Shown: positions 1 to 9,468, counted from the stretch's first letter. The stretch: 64,000 nt of DNA from Methanosarcina mazei S-6 (GCF_000970205.1 NZ_CP009512.1:3968001-4032000), one strand, 5' to 3'. Made by a program: numbers and translations. Notes: a model not told the origin generated them from the sequence alone.

Positions 1-2232
1 TGCTTCAGTAAGCCCGATCACATCTGCCAGCAGCAGACCGAAGAACATTATCATTACTTCCCCGAGGTTTGAGGATAGCAGGTAGCGCAGGAACTTGCGA
101 ATATTGGAAAAGATCGCACGCCCTTCTTCAACAGCCGCGACAATGGTAGCGAAATTATCGTCTGCGAGGACGATATCGGAGGCTTCTTTGGAGACATCTG
201 TCCCGGTAATACCCATTGCCACGCCTATGTCGGCAGTTTTCAAAGCGGGAGCATCATTGACTCCGTCACCGGTCATTGCAACAATTGCCCCGCCACGCTG
301 CAGTGATTTCACAATCCGAAGTTTGTGTTCGGGATTGACGCGCGCATACACCGAAACTTCCTGAACCGTCCGGTCAAGCTTATCCTCAGGCATTTTCTCA
401 AGCTCCGCGCCCGTGACAGCTTCTCCATGGATGGGAATCCCAAGTTCTGCGGCAATTACAGTGGCGGTTTTAGGGTGATCACCTGTAATCATAATAGGGC
501 GAACGCCTGCAGCCATTGCCCGTGCAACTGCTTCTTTTGCCTCCATGCGCGGAGGGTCAATCATGCCGATCAATCCCAGAAAAACGAGATCCTTCTCCAC
601 ATCCTCGTCAAAATCTTCCTGCTTCATCGCCTTCTTCGGAAATACGCGGAAAGAAACCCCAAGAGTCCTCAGGGCTTCGCCTGCGAGTTCTTCATTCCTT
701 CTCAAAATTTCTGCACGACGCTCCTCAGTGAGAGACCTGATCTCGTCCCCTACAAGCTCATGTGTACAGCGGGCAAGTAATACATCAGGTGCGCCTTTGG
801 TAAAGGCAAGAATACGTTCCTTTTGTTCGGTATCATTATGAACCGTACTCATCAGTTTGCGTTCCGAAGAGAAAGGAATCTCTGCTATGCGTTCCAGCCG
901 TGCATTGAGTACCTCAGCTTCCAGCCCGGCTTTTCGCGCCGCAACAATCAACGCCCCTTCAGTCGGGTCTCCGTGTACCACCCAGCGCCCGCCGCGTTCT
1001 TGCAACACAGCGTTGCTTGCCCGGTCAGCTGCTGCAAGTGCGCGTACAAACTCAAACTGGAGATCTCCATCAATTTTTTCTCCGCCTTCCTTATGGACCC
1101 CGCCTTCGGGAGCGTAACCCGTACCTTCCAGATTGACACGCCCACTGGCTGTGATGACCGCAAGTACGGTCATCTCGTTCCTGGTTAGCGTGCCCGTCTT
1201 ATCGGAAGCAACAACATTCGCCGAGCCAAGAGTTTCTACAGCCGCTAAATGGCGCACGATAGCATTTTTCCTTGCCATGCGCTGAACACCTAGAGAGAGG
1301 ACAACTGTCACAACCGCAGGCAAGCTCTCAGGAACAGCCGCGACCGCGAGTGCCACACCTAAAATGAGCACGTCAAAAAGGGCTGAAAAGCCGTGCACGT
1401 CCTCGACTAAAAGTATTGTTGCAATTATCACGACTGCAATGGCGACAACAATGATCCCGAGCATTTTGCCAACGCGCTGAAGTTCCTTCTGGAGCGGCGT
1501 GGTCTCTACAGGTGTTTCTTTAAGCATGCCGGCAATGCGTCCCATCTCGGTCTGCATTCCGGTTGCTGTGACCACTGCACGCCCATGCCCATAAACAGCT
1601 ATAGTGCCGCTAAAGATCATATTATCGCAGTCGCCCAGTCCGACTTCTTCCGTAATCGGGAGATCGTCCTTCAAAACTGGCAGGCTTTCACCTGTCAGTG
1701 CCGCTTCGGCTGTTTGGAGCGCAGTTGATTGAAGCACACGGGCATCTGCAGGGATAGTGTTGCCTTCTTCAATGACAATAATATCACCAGGCACGATCTC
1801 AGTAGCCGGAATGTTCTGCCGCTTACCGTCCCGAACGACACTTGCCTGTGCTGCCGTCATCTGACGCAGAGCTGCCATTGCTTCCTCAGCTCGTGCCTGC
1901 TGAACATAGCCCATAATAGCATTGAGGAGTACGACAGCAAAGATCGCAATCGCCTCGTAAGGAAGTGCAGAATCACGCTCATAAAGCCACATGCCTGCCG
2001 ATATAAGGGTTGCAACAAGCAGCAGGATGACAAGTACGTCATGGAACTGAGCCAGGAATTTCCTCCACGCAGGCACAGGCTTCTCTGCCATCAGTTCGTT
2101 CTTGCCGTATTTTTTAAGGCGTTCCCCAGCCTCTCCTACGCTCAGACCGTTCCGCGCATCTGTATCAAGTGAGGATATTACTTCCTTAGCCGTCTGCCGA
2201 TACGGGATAATATGATCCAGCTGAACCGTCAT
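1..2232 (-). CDS. Cation-transporting P-type ATPase (C-terminus cut by window edge)
   Basis: An ATP-driven ion pump of the P2 (Ca2+/PMR1/Na+-like) kind in the cytoplasmic membrane. The 744 visible codons begin with an N-terminal cation-ATPase domain (MTVQLDHIIPYRQ), then two membrane segments, the actuator motif TGES, further membrane helices with PESLPAVV, the phosphorylation motif DKTGTLT, the nucleotide-binding domain and the hinge motif TGDGVNDAP. The reading frame is open to base 1, so the last membrane helices lie outside. PEGL/PESL in the fourth helix is the ion-binding signature of the Ca2+/Mn2+ group, but the exact ion cannot be fixed from this part. It is transcribed away from its neighbours. 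Confidence 0.93.
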   Translation of the reverse strand, partial: MTVQLDHIIPYRQTAKEVISSLDTDARNGLSVGEAGERLKKYGKNELMAEKPVPAWRKFLAQFHDVLVILLLVATLISAGMWLYERDSALPYEAIAIFAVVLLNAIMGYVQQARAEEAMAALRQMTAAQASVVRDGKRQNIPATEIVPGDIIVIEEGNTIPADARVLQSTALQTAEAALTGESLPVLKDDLPITEEVGLGDCDNMIFSGTIAVYGHGRAVVTATGMQTEMGRIAGMLKETPVETTPLQKELQRVGKMLGIIVVAIAVVIIATILLVEDVHGFSALFDVLILGVALAVAAVPESLPAVVTVVLSLGVQRMARKNAIVRHLAAVETLGSANVVASDKTGTLTRNEMTVLAVITASGRVNLEGTGYAPEGGVHKEGGEKIDGDLQFEFVRALAAADRASNAVLQERGGRWVVHGDPTEGALIVAARKAGLEAEVLNARLERIAEIPFSSERKLMSTVHNDTEQKERILAFTKGAPDVLLARCTHELVGDEIRSLTEERRAEILRRNEELAGEALRTLGVSFRVFPKKAMKQEDFDEDVEKDLVFLGLIGMIDPPRMEAKEAVARAMAAGVRPIMITGDHPKTATVIAAELGIPIHGEAVTGAELEKMPEDKLDRTVQEVSVYARVNPEHKLRIVKSLQRGGAIVAMTGDGVNDAPALKTADIGVAMGITGTDVSKEASDIVLADDNFATIVAAVEEGRAIFSNIRKFLRYLLSSNLGEVMIMFFGLLLADVIGLTEA

Positions 2233-2338
2233 ATTATCACATCTTATCCTTTTTCACTTGCCTTTGAGGTTTCATAAGCGCGGTTTTTAGCGAATGTATG
2301 GTCATACAATTCTCCTGTCTACAGCCCTGGCACATCGT

Positions 2339-2376
2339 GTAACTTTAATGCATAAATGTAACTTTAATGCACAAAT
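2339..2376. repeat. 19-bp tandem repeat, two copies
   Basis: The unit gtaactttaatgcataaat occurs at 2339-2357 and again at 2358-2376 with one mismatch. It lies about 110 bp upstream of the ATPase start codon. Confidence 0.85.
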
Positions 2377-2658
2377 GTTGCTTTCACCTAACTGTCAGCG
2401 ATAAAAATTTGTTTTCCAGTCTGTATTAATCTTTCATGTCAGGAATTTGAGATGGGATTGTTCTTAAAAACTCCTTTTTTGCTTCTAGAATCTGTTTTTA
2501 TAATCCTTATAATTGTCCTTACATAAATTAGTGATTTTTATAAATATCATTTATACTAATGAGATAAGAAAATTTAATGAATTGTCAATTCTCTGAATTT
2601 TAGCTTTTCGGATTCATGCATAGTGAAGGAATTTCATTGAAAATAGTATTAAAGAAAC

Positions 2659-2738
2659 AAAGAAACAAAAACACAAAGAAACAAAAACACAAAGAAACAA
2701 AAACACAAAGAAACAAAAACGCAAAGAAACAAAAACAC
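2659..2738. repeat. 16-bp tandem repeat, five copies
   Basis: The unit aaagaaacaaaaacac is repeated five times head to tail with one substitution in the fourth copy. It is purine-only apart from the cytosines. Because 16 is not a multiple of three it is unlikely to be coding. Confidence 0.9.
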
Positions 2739-2941
2739 AAAGACATGAAACTGATCGAAATATTTTCAATTAGTGAATTATTGAAAAAAATGAAATATTT
2801 GCTGAAAAATTGGTTTTCCATAACCAATTGAATCAGCTGTGAGAAGCTGAAGATGATAAAGGGTTTGCCAGGCAATCCAGTTAAAATTAAAGAAAATTTA
2901 TCATTTAAAGGTCCATTTTTTTGAGAGGATATTTATAAAGA

Positions 2942-3178
2942 TTAGAAATTATATATACACCTGGTTTCTCGGATAACTTTACCAGTATTATCTTTTTCTA
3001 AGAATCTCATGATTTCTTTGTCGTGAGAAATCATTGTCTTACAGTACGGGCATGGTTCTGCATTTTTGTACGTTATAGCACGCCTGAATGTTTCTGCATC
3101 TTCAAATTGAGCAATTTTTGAGCTGAACCACTTTCTACAGTTTGGGCACCTAACTTCACAGATTTTTATCTCGCTCAT
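2942..3178 (-). CDS. Small zinc-ribbon protein of unknown function
   Basis: A 78-residue protein with two cysteine pairs, CPNC near residue 11 and CPYC near residue 43, the usual layout of a small zinc ribbon. The region between them (SSKIAQFEDAETF) resembles zinc-ribbon proteins of the YgiT/MJ0042 type only loosely. It has no signal peptide or membrane segment, so it is probably cytosolic. It stands alone between two AT-rich spacers. Function is unknown; the metal site is inferred from the cysteines. Confidence 0.6.
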   Translation of the reverse strand: MSEIKICEVRCPNCRKWFSSKIAQFEDAETFRRAITYKNAEPCPYCKTMISHDKEIMRFLEKDNTGKVIRETRCIYNF

Positions 3179-3496
3179 TTTCCCATCGTCTTTACACTTA
3201 ATTTTACATTGTATAAAGAATTATCAAACTTATATATAAAGTAAGGTGGCAAAGATTAGTCTAATTATAACACTAAAAGGATAGACAATTCCAATCTATT
3301 TTATATATATTCGTAAAAGAAATAACTGTTAGAGAATATAGTCTGATTATTGAAGAAAAAGAAATATCCATCATAGTAAAAATTATTGGTAGTAGATAGA
3401 AAGTTCAAATAGATGAAAGAAAATAAACAGAGCTTAAAAATCAATAGACACACTTTTCAAAAATATAGAGTCAGATTAAATTCTTTACATATGCAT
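3179..3496. other. AT-rich spacer, nothing recognised
   Basis: The 318 bp between the zinc-ribbon gene and the small membrane protein gene are very AT-rich. No open frame with a ribosome binding site, hairpin or RNA was recognised. Confidence 0.5.
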
Positions 3497-3724
3497 TTAT
3501 TTTTTCTCTGCTGTGCTGATTCCAAGAATAGCATAGGGAGTACAGTGTCTGAGGATTGAACTGTAAAGGCCCATAAAAGCTATCAGCGCAACAATCCATT
3601 TCCAGGGCGACCTTTTCACAAGACCTGTTGCCAGCGCGAGAATCGCAAGTATCCCGTATATCGTCCTGAACAGGAGATCAAAGCCCCCTACATTCTCTTC
3701 CAGAAACAATTTTTTAAGGTTCAT
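3497..3724 (-). CDS. Small DUF2892-like (YgaP-type) membrane protein
   Basis: A 75-residue protein with two predicted membrane helices (about residues 17-37 and 43-60), separated by KRSPWKW. The pattern of an N-terminal RTIYGILAILALATG helix, a Trp-containing turn and a second helix ending HCTPYAILGI is that of the DUF2892 family, the membrane part of YgaP-like proteins. In other genomes such domains sit next to rhodanese or sulfur-transfer proteins; here it is divergent from ycaO, about 205 bp away. Function is unknown. Confidence 0.7.
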   Translation of the reverse strand: MNLKKLFLEENVGGFDLLFRTIYGILAILALATGLVKRSPWKWIVALIAFMGLYSSILRHCTPYAILGISTAEKK

Positions 3725-3929
3725 CAGACAAAACCCCTTATAATCCCTCTTACATACTTATAGACCCCTCAATATATAGCGTTATTCTGTTTGTATTCTA
3801 CACATTTCCGTTTGTTATTCCGTTTATCAGGATAACTCCCCAAGCAACAGATATGAAAAACCTCTTTGAAAAGATCCATAATCCTGAAAAATCACAAAAT
3901 ATATAACAAAAAATGAGAAGGTTTTAACC

Positions 3930-5204
3930 ATGCCCGAGATAAAAATTGACAGGTCTCTTTCATACATCGAAGGCACGCAGCGCGTGTACGATGAAGCCAC
4001 CACTCTCGAAAACACAAAAAACCAGATAAAAAAGATAGGAGTTACCCGAATCGCAGATATCACAAACCTGGACAGGTTAGGGGTCCCAATATTTTCTTCT
4101 ATTCGCCCCAGTGCAGCTCCGGGAGCGATAAGCATCTACTCAGGCAAAGGTTCAACCGAACAGAGAGCCCGAATTTCAGCAATAATGGAAAGTTTTGAGC
4201 GCTGCCTGGCAGAAAGGCCCGGCCTGAACGCAAACATTGCAGGCGATATTTCAGCTCCTGCTCTTGTTGAATCTTACCTGAACGCCAGGGAAAACTATGT
4301 TACTCTTGACCCGGGCTCCCTTCTCCTTTCCCAACCTTATAACCCGAGTTCTCTTCTTGAGTGGGTAGGAGCATACGACCTCCTGAATAAAGAAGAAGTC
4401 TTTGTGAGCGCAAACGCGGTATACCACCCGTATGATTCTCCGGGGCAGTGCCAGAAACTTTTCCTGAGTAATACCAACGGGCTGGCTTCAGGAAATGTAC
4501 TTGAGGAAGCTATCCTCCACGGGCTGCTTGAAGTTATAGAAAGGGATGCAATCAGTACAGCTCAGTTTACCCGTGACCTTGGAAAAGAGATCGTGCTTAC
4601 CGAAGAAGACGGATACCTGTACGAGATTTCCAGAAAATTCAAAGACTCAGGAATAGACCTCAAAATCTGGCTTGTCCCGACAGACACAGGAATTCCTACA
4701 ATTATTGCGGCAACTGATGATGTAAAACTGAAAGATCCGGCCCTGCTTGTCATGGGGGCAGGCTCCCACCTTAAGCCCGAGATCGCGGTTGCAAGAGCGA
4801 TAACCGAAGCTGCGCAGTCAAGGGTTGTCCAGATTCAGGGCGCAAGAGAAGATACTGATAGAGAAGGATTTATCCGCAGTGTAGGCTACGACCGCATGAA
4901 GCGCCTTAACTGGTTCTGGTTCGAGGAAGGAGAAAAGATTTCCCTCTCCGAAGTTCAGGACATCTCTAAAAGGAGCCCTGCCGAAAACATTGACGTGATC
5001 CTTGAAAAGCTGAAGGGCCTTACGGAAAAAGTGCTCGTTGTTGATCTTTCAAGAGAAGAAGTTGCAGTGCCTGTAGTAAGAGTAATCATTCCGGGCTTTG
5101 AGCTCTTCACAATAGACCGTGACCGCAAAGGAAAAAGGCTTGCTGCCGGAAAGAAGAAAGAAATTCCAAGAAACAAAAACGATAAGCCCTGGAAAAGAAG
5201 ATAA
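3930..5204 (+). CDS. ycaO: YcaO-domain thioamidation enzyme for methyl-coenzyme M reductase
   Basis: YcaO enzymes use ATP to activate a peptide backbone amide. In methanogens the partner TfuA is thought to help bring sulfide, giving the thioglycine in McrA, the catalytic subunit of methyl-coenzyme M reductase. The 424-residue protein shows the YcaO ATP-binding pattern: SIMESFER-like helix (residues 86-92), [17 protein letters not shown] (near 190-206) and a late [10 protein letters not shown] segment. The start follows the Shine-Dalgarno-like gagaagg. tfuA follows after 63 bp on the same strand, the pairing reported as necessary for McrA thioamidation in M. acetivorans. Its lysine/arginine-rich tail lies in a decayed tandem repeat that continues into the spacer. 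The role is inferred from family and pairing. Confidence 0.92.
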   Translation: MPEIKIDRSLSYIEGTQRVYDEATTLENTKNQIKKIGVTRIADITNLDRLGVPIFSSIRPSAAPGAISIYSGKGSTEQRARISAIMESFERCLAERPGLNANIAGDISAPALVESYLNARENYVTLDPGSLLLSQPYNPSSLLEWVGAYDLLNKEEVFVSANAVYHPYDSPGQCQKLFLSNTNGLASGNVLEEAILHGLLEVIERDAISTAQFTRDLGKEIVLTEEDGYLYEISRKFKDSGIDLKIWLVPTDTGIPTIIAATDDVKLKDPALLVMGAGSHLKPEIAVARAITEAAQSRVVQIQGAREDTDREGFIRSVGYDRMKRLNWFWFEEGEKISLSEVQDISKRSPAENIDVILEKLKGLTEKVLVVDLSREEVAVPVVRVIIPGFELFTIDRDRKGKRLAAGKKKEIPRNKNDKPWKRR

Positions 5205-5267
5205 AGCCTCTGAAAAGGAAATAAAACTGTAAGAAAGAACATAAATCCCTGAAAAGAAAATAAAGCT

Positions 5268-5945
5268 GTGGAAAATGAAATGAAAGAAAAAGCAGTCATT
5301 TTTACCGGAAACAGCATAAGCCATGAGGACGCAAAAAAAATTCTCCTGGCTAATTACCAGCCCCCTGTGCGCAGGTTCCAGCTTGAAAAATTTATCCAGC
5401 AGGGGTATAAGGTCATGGGAATTATAGATGGAATTTTCTTTGACCGGGCTGCAGTAGGGCACAGAGAAATAATTTCTGCCCTTAACGCAGGAGTGAGGGT
5501 TGTGGGTGGTGCAAGCATGGGGGCACTCAGGGCTTCTGAACTTGATACACATGGGATGATCGGCGTAGGAAAGGTCTATGAATGGTACAGGGACGGTGTA
5601 ATTGAATCTGATGACGAGGTTGCCATCAGTACCAACCCTGAAACCTTTGAACCCATTTCCGTGCCGCTGGTAAACATAAGGGAGACCCTTAAAGCTGCTC
5701 TGGGTGCCGGAATTTTAAGCGAAAAAGAATATGAGGATATTCTTGAGCTTGCAATCAGTACCTATTACCCTGACCGCAGTTATCTCGGGCTTACGAAAGA
5801 AGGGGCTAAAAAAGGTCTCATCTCTGAAGAAAAAAGGAAACTACTACTTGATTTTTGCATTAACAGTGAAGTCGATGTAAAAAAACGGGATGCAGTTCTT
5901 GTGATTGAGACTGTAAAAAGGCTTGTCGAAGAGACTGAGGTTTAA
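5268..5945 (+). CDS. tfuA: TfuA-like protein, partner of YcaO in McrA thioglycine formation
   Basis: TfuA domain proteins work with YcaO enzymes to place sulfur in peptide backbones. The 225-residue protein starts KAVIFTGNSISHEDAKKIL and contains the family core RVVGGASMGALRASELD and GMIGVGKVYEWYRDG, typical of TfuA. No cysteine-rich or membrane segment is seen, so it is probably cytosolic. The frame opens with GTG at 5268; an in-frame ATG at 5280 is a possible alternative. It lies directly behind ycaO and is probably co-transcribed. The next genes, universal stress proteins, begin about 700 bp later and are probably separate. Confidence 0.92.
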   Translation: MENEMKEKAVIFTGNSISHEDAKKILLANYQPPVRRFQLEKFIQQGYKVMGIIDGIFFDRAAVGHREIISALNAGVRVVGGASMGALRASELDTHGMIGVGKVYEWYRDGVIESDDEVAISTNPETFEPISVPLVNIRETLKAALGAGILSEKEYEDILELAISTYYPDRSYLGLTKEGAKKGLISEEKRKLLLDFCINSEVDVKKRDAVLVIETVKRLVEETEV

Positions 5946-6260
5946 AACCTGCTAAAGTCTCCCCAAATTAGCGTCCTCAAATTAGCAGTTTACCCTTCCA
6001 GATCCCGGTTACCTTGTGGAGGAATAGAGCTGTAAGGTTGTCACAGATATGAGCAGAGTGGCAATAACAAAAATCCCTTCCTGAAGATTTCTCCGATGTC
6101 TGGTACTTTGATGATCTGGCACTTTTGCCCTATCAGACATTACGCAGTTTAAAGAGAAATCAATAGCGATAACTCCCTAAATGTCTAAAACTCGTGTTTA
6201 ACTGCATAGGCAATCTTAAAAGCAAAAGAAATAATAAAAATAGATTTTTTAAGAGTAATA

Positions 6261-6296
6261 TTTAAACCTTTTTCTTCATTTAAACCTTTTTCTTCT
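6261..6296. repeat. 18-bp tandem repeat, two copies
   Basis: The unit tttaaacctttttcttca occurs twice head to tail with one mismatch at its last base. Confidence 0.85.
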
Positions 6297-6315
6297 TCAA
6301 TTATCTCAACGTCTA

Positions 6316-6378
6316 TTCTACACTTTATTTATTAGGTTCTACACTTTATTTATTAGGTTCTACACTTTATTTATTATA
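6316..6378. repeat. 21-bp tandem repeat, three copies
   Basis: Three 21-bp units beginning ttctacactttatttatta run head to tail; the third diverges only at its last two bases. Confidence 0.85.
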
Positions 6379-6642
6379 TTCTTAGACATATACTTTTTAC
6401 CGTTATAGACGCTTCTTCTTTCCTTAAGAAATTAGATGAAAATTATTAATATGAACACATCAATAATCAGATAGGGAATAAAATGCGGTAGTCAGAGCAT
6501 AGAGAGTAAGCTTGAAGAATTCTGATCGTGACCTGTGGCTCTGAAATTACTGGGAAAAAACATAGGCCTGTAAAGAGGATGAAAATCCGGGATACAGGAG
6601 CACAAATTTAGAAACAATAAATCAAGAACATGAGGAGTAAGC

Positions 6643-7137
6643 ATGGAAGGAAACATTGAGATGAAATCCAGACCGCGAAGACAGATACTGATCGCTACCG
6701 ACGGTTCAGAGACCGCAAACGAAGCCGCAGATTTCGGGATAGAAATGGTTGGGTGCAGCGGGGCAAAAGTATTTGCCCTGTATGTTATTGATGTAACACC
6801 CTACCGCTCAGTTTCACTGGATAAAATCTGGTCAAAAGAAACTCTTGATGAATTCGAGAAAGCTGGGTATGAAGCAACCGCTTATATAGAGAAAATTGGA
6901 AAAGCTGCCGGAGTCGAAGTCGAAACCAGGGTGCTCAAAGGACATCCGGCTGAAAAGATTATAAGTTTTGCAGAGGACAACAATATAGATATGATCATAG
7001 TCGGTTCGCTTGGAAAAGGCGGATATGAGCGCGTTGTGCTCGGAAGCGTGTCTGAAAAAATTGTAAGGCACTCAAAAGTCCCGGTTCTGGTTGTCCGGGA
7101 AAAGCACAAAAGAGACAAAAAATTGATACAGGCATAA
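6643..7137 (+). CDS. Universal stress protein (UspA family), single domain
   Basis: A 164-residue nucleotide-binding universal stress protein. It opens with the strand QILIATDGSETANEAADFG and carries the late motif GSLGKGGYERVVLGSVSEKIV, which fits the G-x2-G-x9-G-S pattern of the ATP-binding subgroup. Such proteins form dimers in the cytosol and bind ATP or AMP; their cellular targets in methanogens are unknown. The ATG at 6643 follows gaggag at a good distance. It is the first of four adjacent paralogues on the same strand. Confidence 0.93.
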   Translation: MEGNIEMKSRPRRQILIATDGSETANEAADFGIEMVGCSGAKVFALYVIDVTPYRSVSLDKIWSKETLDEFEKAGYEATAYIEKIGKAAGVEVETRVLKGHPAEKIISFAEDNNIDMIIVGSLGKGGYERVVLGSVSEKIVRHSKVPVLVVREKHKRDKKLIQA

Positions 7138-7254
7138 TAGGAACCTGAACAGATAAAAGAGGCAGCCTGATTCTTTTCAGAAAAATCTGTTCAGGATCAG
7201 GTTGCTTAATTAAATAATCGGTTTAATTTGGGGTAAACCGGGAGGAAGAGGGGT

Positions 7255-7707
7255 ATGGGGAGAGATCTTTACAAAAAGATCCTGATTGCTACTGACGGTT
7301 CGGAGAACGGGGCGCAGGCAATAAACGCAGGAATAGAAATTGCAAGGCTGAGCCAGGGGAAAGTCTACGCTCTTTATGTTATTGATAACACATGTTATCC
7401 AGCCGAAAAATGGAACCCTAAATTGAAAACGGCAATGGAAGAACAGTTTAAGGCTTTTGGGCTTGAAATGACAGCAACGGTCGAAGAGGCTGCAAAAGCA
7501 GCGGGCATTGATGTGGAGTTCGTAATCCGGGAAGGGCATCCGGCTGAAAAAATACTGGATTTTGCGGAAAAGCAGGACATTGATATGATTGTCGTAGGCT
7601 CGCTTGGGAAAACAGATGCTGAACGCTTTCTGCTTGGGAGCGTATCTGAAAAAGTTGTAAGGAACGCAAAAGTTCCGGTACTTGTCGTACGTGAAAAGAG
7701 CCTTTAA
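7255..7707 (+). CDS. Universal stress protein (UspA family), single domain
   Basis: A 150-residue paralogue of the preceding gene, starting KKILIATDGSENGAQAINAG and ending with the ATP-binding motif GSLGKTDAERFLLGSVSEKVV. The start codon follows the strong ribosome binding site ggaggaagaggggt. The gap of 117 bp to the previous gene would allow either co-transcription or its own promoter. No membrane segment. The role is inferred only from the family. Confidence 0.93.
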   Translation: MGRDLYKKILIATDGSENGAQAINAGIEIARLSQGKVYALYVIDNTCYPAEKWNPKLKTAMEEQFKAFGLEMTATVEEAAKAAGIDVEFVIREGHPAEKILDFAEKQDIDMIVVGSLGKTDAERFLLGSVSEKVVRNAKVPVLVVREKSL

Positions 7708-7789
7708 AAAGATGAAAGTCTGAGATATATAGATGCAGATTCCAAAATTCAAATTTTTTTTCCGGATCTTATTGTAAGGGTAATTAAGA

Positions 7790-7911
7790 GCCTATCCGAA
7801 AAGTAAGCAATGCACGCTGAAAAGTTATAGTATATAATATCAAAGTACCCTTACGGTTTTGCATACTGTATATTATAAAAGTTACAGCAGGTAACCACTT
7901 TTCGGATAGGC
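7790..7911. mobile_element. MITE-like palindromic element with 15-bp terminal inverted repeats
   Basis: A 122-bp non-coding segment in the spacer between two stress protein genes. It begins gcctatccgaaaagt (7790-7804) and ends with the exact reverse complement (7897-7911). Inner parts are also partly self-complementary. It encodes no protein. The size and perfect ends fit a miniature inverted-repeat element moved by an unknown transposase; a clear target duplication was not found. It could alternatively act as a transcriptional hairpin. Confidence 0.65.
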
Positions 7912-8012
7912 GCTAAGTCACCAATCACGAGGTTAAAGAACATAAATTGGTAACAATAAGATGAGTTTTGGTATCTGTGCAATAATAAATCCAGAATATG
8001 AGGGGGATAAAT

Positions 8013-8984
8013 ATGGAAGGGAGTAATGAAAAATTCAAACCACAAAAAATTCTGATAGCTACGGACGGTTCAGAAGCCTCTGAAAAAGCAGCAGATTTCG
8101 GGATAGAGACTTTGAGATTTGAGGGAGCAAAGGTCTATGCTGTATATGTCATTGATACAGGTTCTTATGGCTCAGTTCCAGTTGACGAGAAGAAGTTTAA
8201 AAAAATAGAGCGGCTTGAGGAAATAGGGCATAAAGCAACCTCTTACGTTGAGAAAAAGGCAACAGCTGCTGGAATGAAAGTCGAATCCATAGTGCTTAAA
8301 GGAAATCCAGCTGAAGAAATTGTGGATTTTGCAGAAGAGCAGAGAGTCGACATGATCGTCGTAGGCTCGCTTGGAAAAAGTGGAATCAAGCGTTTTATGC
8401 TTGGAAGTGTATCCGAAAAAGTTGTAAGGCGTGCAAAAATCCCTGTACTGGTTGTCAGGGAACAAAAAGAAATAAAACCACAAAAACAAATTTTGATAGC
8501 TGCCGACTGCTCAAAAGCTACTGAAAAAGCAGTGGATTTCGGGATAGAAATTGCAAAGTTAAATGGGGCAAAAGTCTATGCCGTACATGTCATCGATCCA
8601 ATTTTTAATGACTTAATGGAGGAAGCGTGGGCAGAAAATGCGTATGAGCAATTTAAGAAAATTGGTCGTGAAGCAGTATCTTATGTTGAGGAAAAGGCAA
8701 ATGCTGCCGGAGTGAAAGTTGAATCCGCAGTACTCGAAGGGAATCCGGCTGAAGAAATTGTGGACTTTGCAGAAGAGCAAAAAGTTGACATGATCGTCGT
8801 GGGCTCGCTTGGAAAAAGCGGATATGAACAGTTCGCGATTGGAAGCGTATCTTCAAAAGTCTTAAGGAACGCAAAAGTCCCGGTACTGATAGTACACGAT
8901 ATCTATGAATTTGTCGAGCTTTTCCGCCGTTGCCAAAAGAGTGAAGAAGTCCTGACCCCCGTCGCGGGCGAGAAAGAACAGTGA
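8013..8984 (+). CDS. Tandem two-domain universal stress protein
   Basis: A 323-residue protein made of two UspA domains in a row. Domain 1 starts KILIATDGSEASEKAADFG and carries GSLGKSGIKRFMLGS; domain 2 starts QILIAADCSKATEKAVDFG and carries GSLGKSGYEQFAIGS. Both keep the ATP-binding G-x2-G-x9-G-S pattern. In domain 2 the usual ATDGS is changed to AADCS. The ATG at 8013 was chosen because gaggggg lies at a proper distance; an ATG at 7998 has no such site. The tail of about 25 residues after domain 2 is unlike its neighbours. It probably acts as an intramolecular dimer. Confidence 0.93.
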   Translation: MEGSNEKFKPQKILIATDGSEASEKAADFGIETLRFEGAKVYAVYVIDTGSYGSVPVDEKKFKKIERLEEIGHKATSYVEKKATAAGMKVESIVLKGNPAEEIVDFAEEQRVDMIVVGSLGKSGIKRFMLGSVSEKVVRRAKIPVLVVREQKEIKPQKQILIAADCSKATEKAVDFGIEIAKLNGAKVYAVHVIDPIFNDLMEEAWAENAYEQFKKIGREAVSYVEEKANAAGVKVESAVLEGNPAEEIVDFAEEQKVDMIVVGSLGKSGYEQFAIGSVSSKVLRNAKVPVLIVHDIYEFVELFRRCQKSEEVLTPVAGEKEQ

Positions 8985-9030
8985 AAAGCCGGGGCCTGAA
9001 ATCAAGAAGAGTTGTCTCAGGGGATATTTT

Positions 9031-9468
9031 ATGAAACGAAATCCTTACAGGAAAATTCTACTTGCAACAGACGGTTCGGAAAACTCAAAAAGTGCAGCCT
9101 GTTCAGGGCTTGAGATTGCAAGGTGTACCGGCGCTGAGGTATATGCCGTATATATCGCCGGAATTTCCTGCTGTTCTCCGATTATGCCTGAAAGTTATGA
9201 CTGGGAGATAGGAAAAGAGGGAAGTGAAGCCGTTGCCGAGATAGAGGAACTGGGAAAAAAAATAAATGTAAAGGTAAATCCTGTCCTTCTTCAGGGGTAT
9301 CCTGCTCAGGAACTTCTGGAATTTGCAGAAAAAAATGATATTGATATGATTGTCATGGGGACACAGGGAAAAACCGGAATTGACCGGTTCCTCCTTGGAG
9401 GTGTTACGGAAAAAGTTATAAGAAATTCAAAAGCGGAAGTGCTGGTCGTACGCTCTCCCTGCCCCTGA
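9031..9468 (+). CDS. Universal stress protein (UspA family), single domain
   Basis: A 145-residue family member, last in the row, 46 bp behind the two-domain gene and probably co-transcribed with it. It begins KILLATDGSENSKSAACSG and ends with GTQGKTGIDRFLLGGVTEKVI. The final motif has GG where the others have GS, so nucleotide binding may differ. It is the most diverged of the set. The T-rich sequence after 9478 lies between this gene and the oppositely oriented radical SAM gene. Confidence 0.92.
   Translation: MKRNPYRKILLATDGSENSKSAACSGLEIARCTGAEVYAVYIAGISCCSPIMPESYDWEIGKEGSEAVAEIEELGKKINVKVNPVLLQGYPAQELLEFAEKNDIDMIVMGTQGKTGIDRFLLGGVTEKVIRNSKAEVLVVRSPCP

Larger units (their letters stand above)
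2233..2941. other. Intergenic stretch with two tandem repeats
   Basis: This 709-bp AT-rich spacer separates the ATPase gene from the zinc-ribbon gene. It should hold the ATPase promoter on the minus strand. Two tandem repeats are listed separately. Open frames on both strands across 2600-2875 only reflect the low-complexity repeat. No RNA gene was recognised. Confidence 0.6.
5946..6642. other. Long AT-rich spacer with two tandem repeats
   Basis: These 697 bp lie between tfuA and the first universal stress protein gene. No gene was recognised. Two tandem repeats (6261-6296 and 6316-6378) sit in the middle. The 170 bp before 6643 probably hold the promoter and leader of the stress protein gene. 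Confidence 0.6.

Noticed and set aside
325-2172. Plus-strand open frames of 70-150 codons
   Set aside because: They lie opposite the P-type ATPase, whose motifs are complete on the minus strand.
2600-2875. Open frames on both strands across the 16-bp repeat
   Set aside because: The residues only mirror the low-complexity repeat; there is no ribosome binding site and no domain.
6480-6642. Riboswitch in front of the first stress protein gene
   Set aside because: No known consensus could be recognised and no clear aptamer fold was seen.
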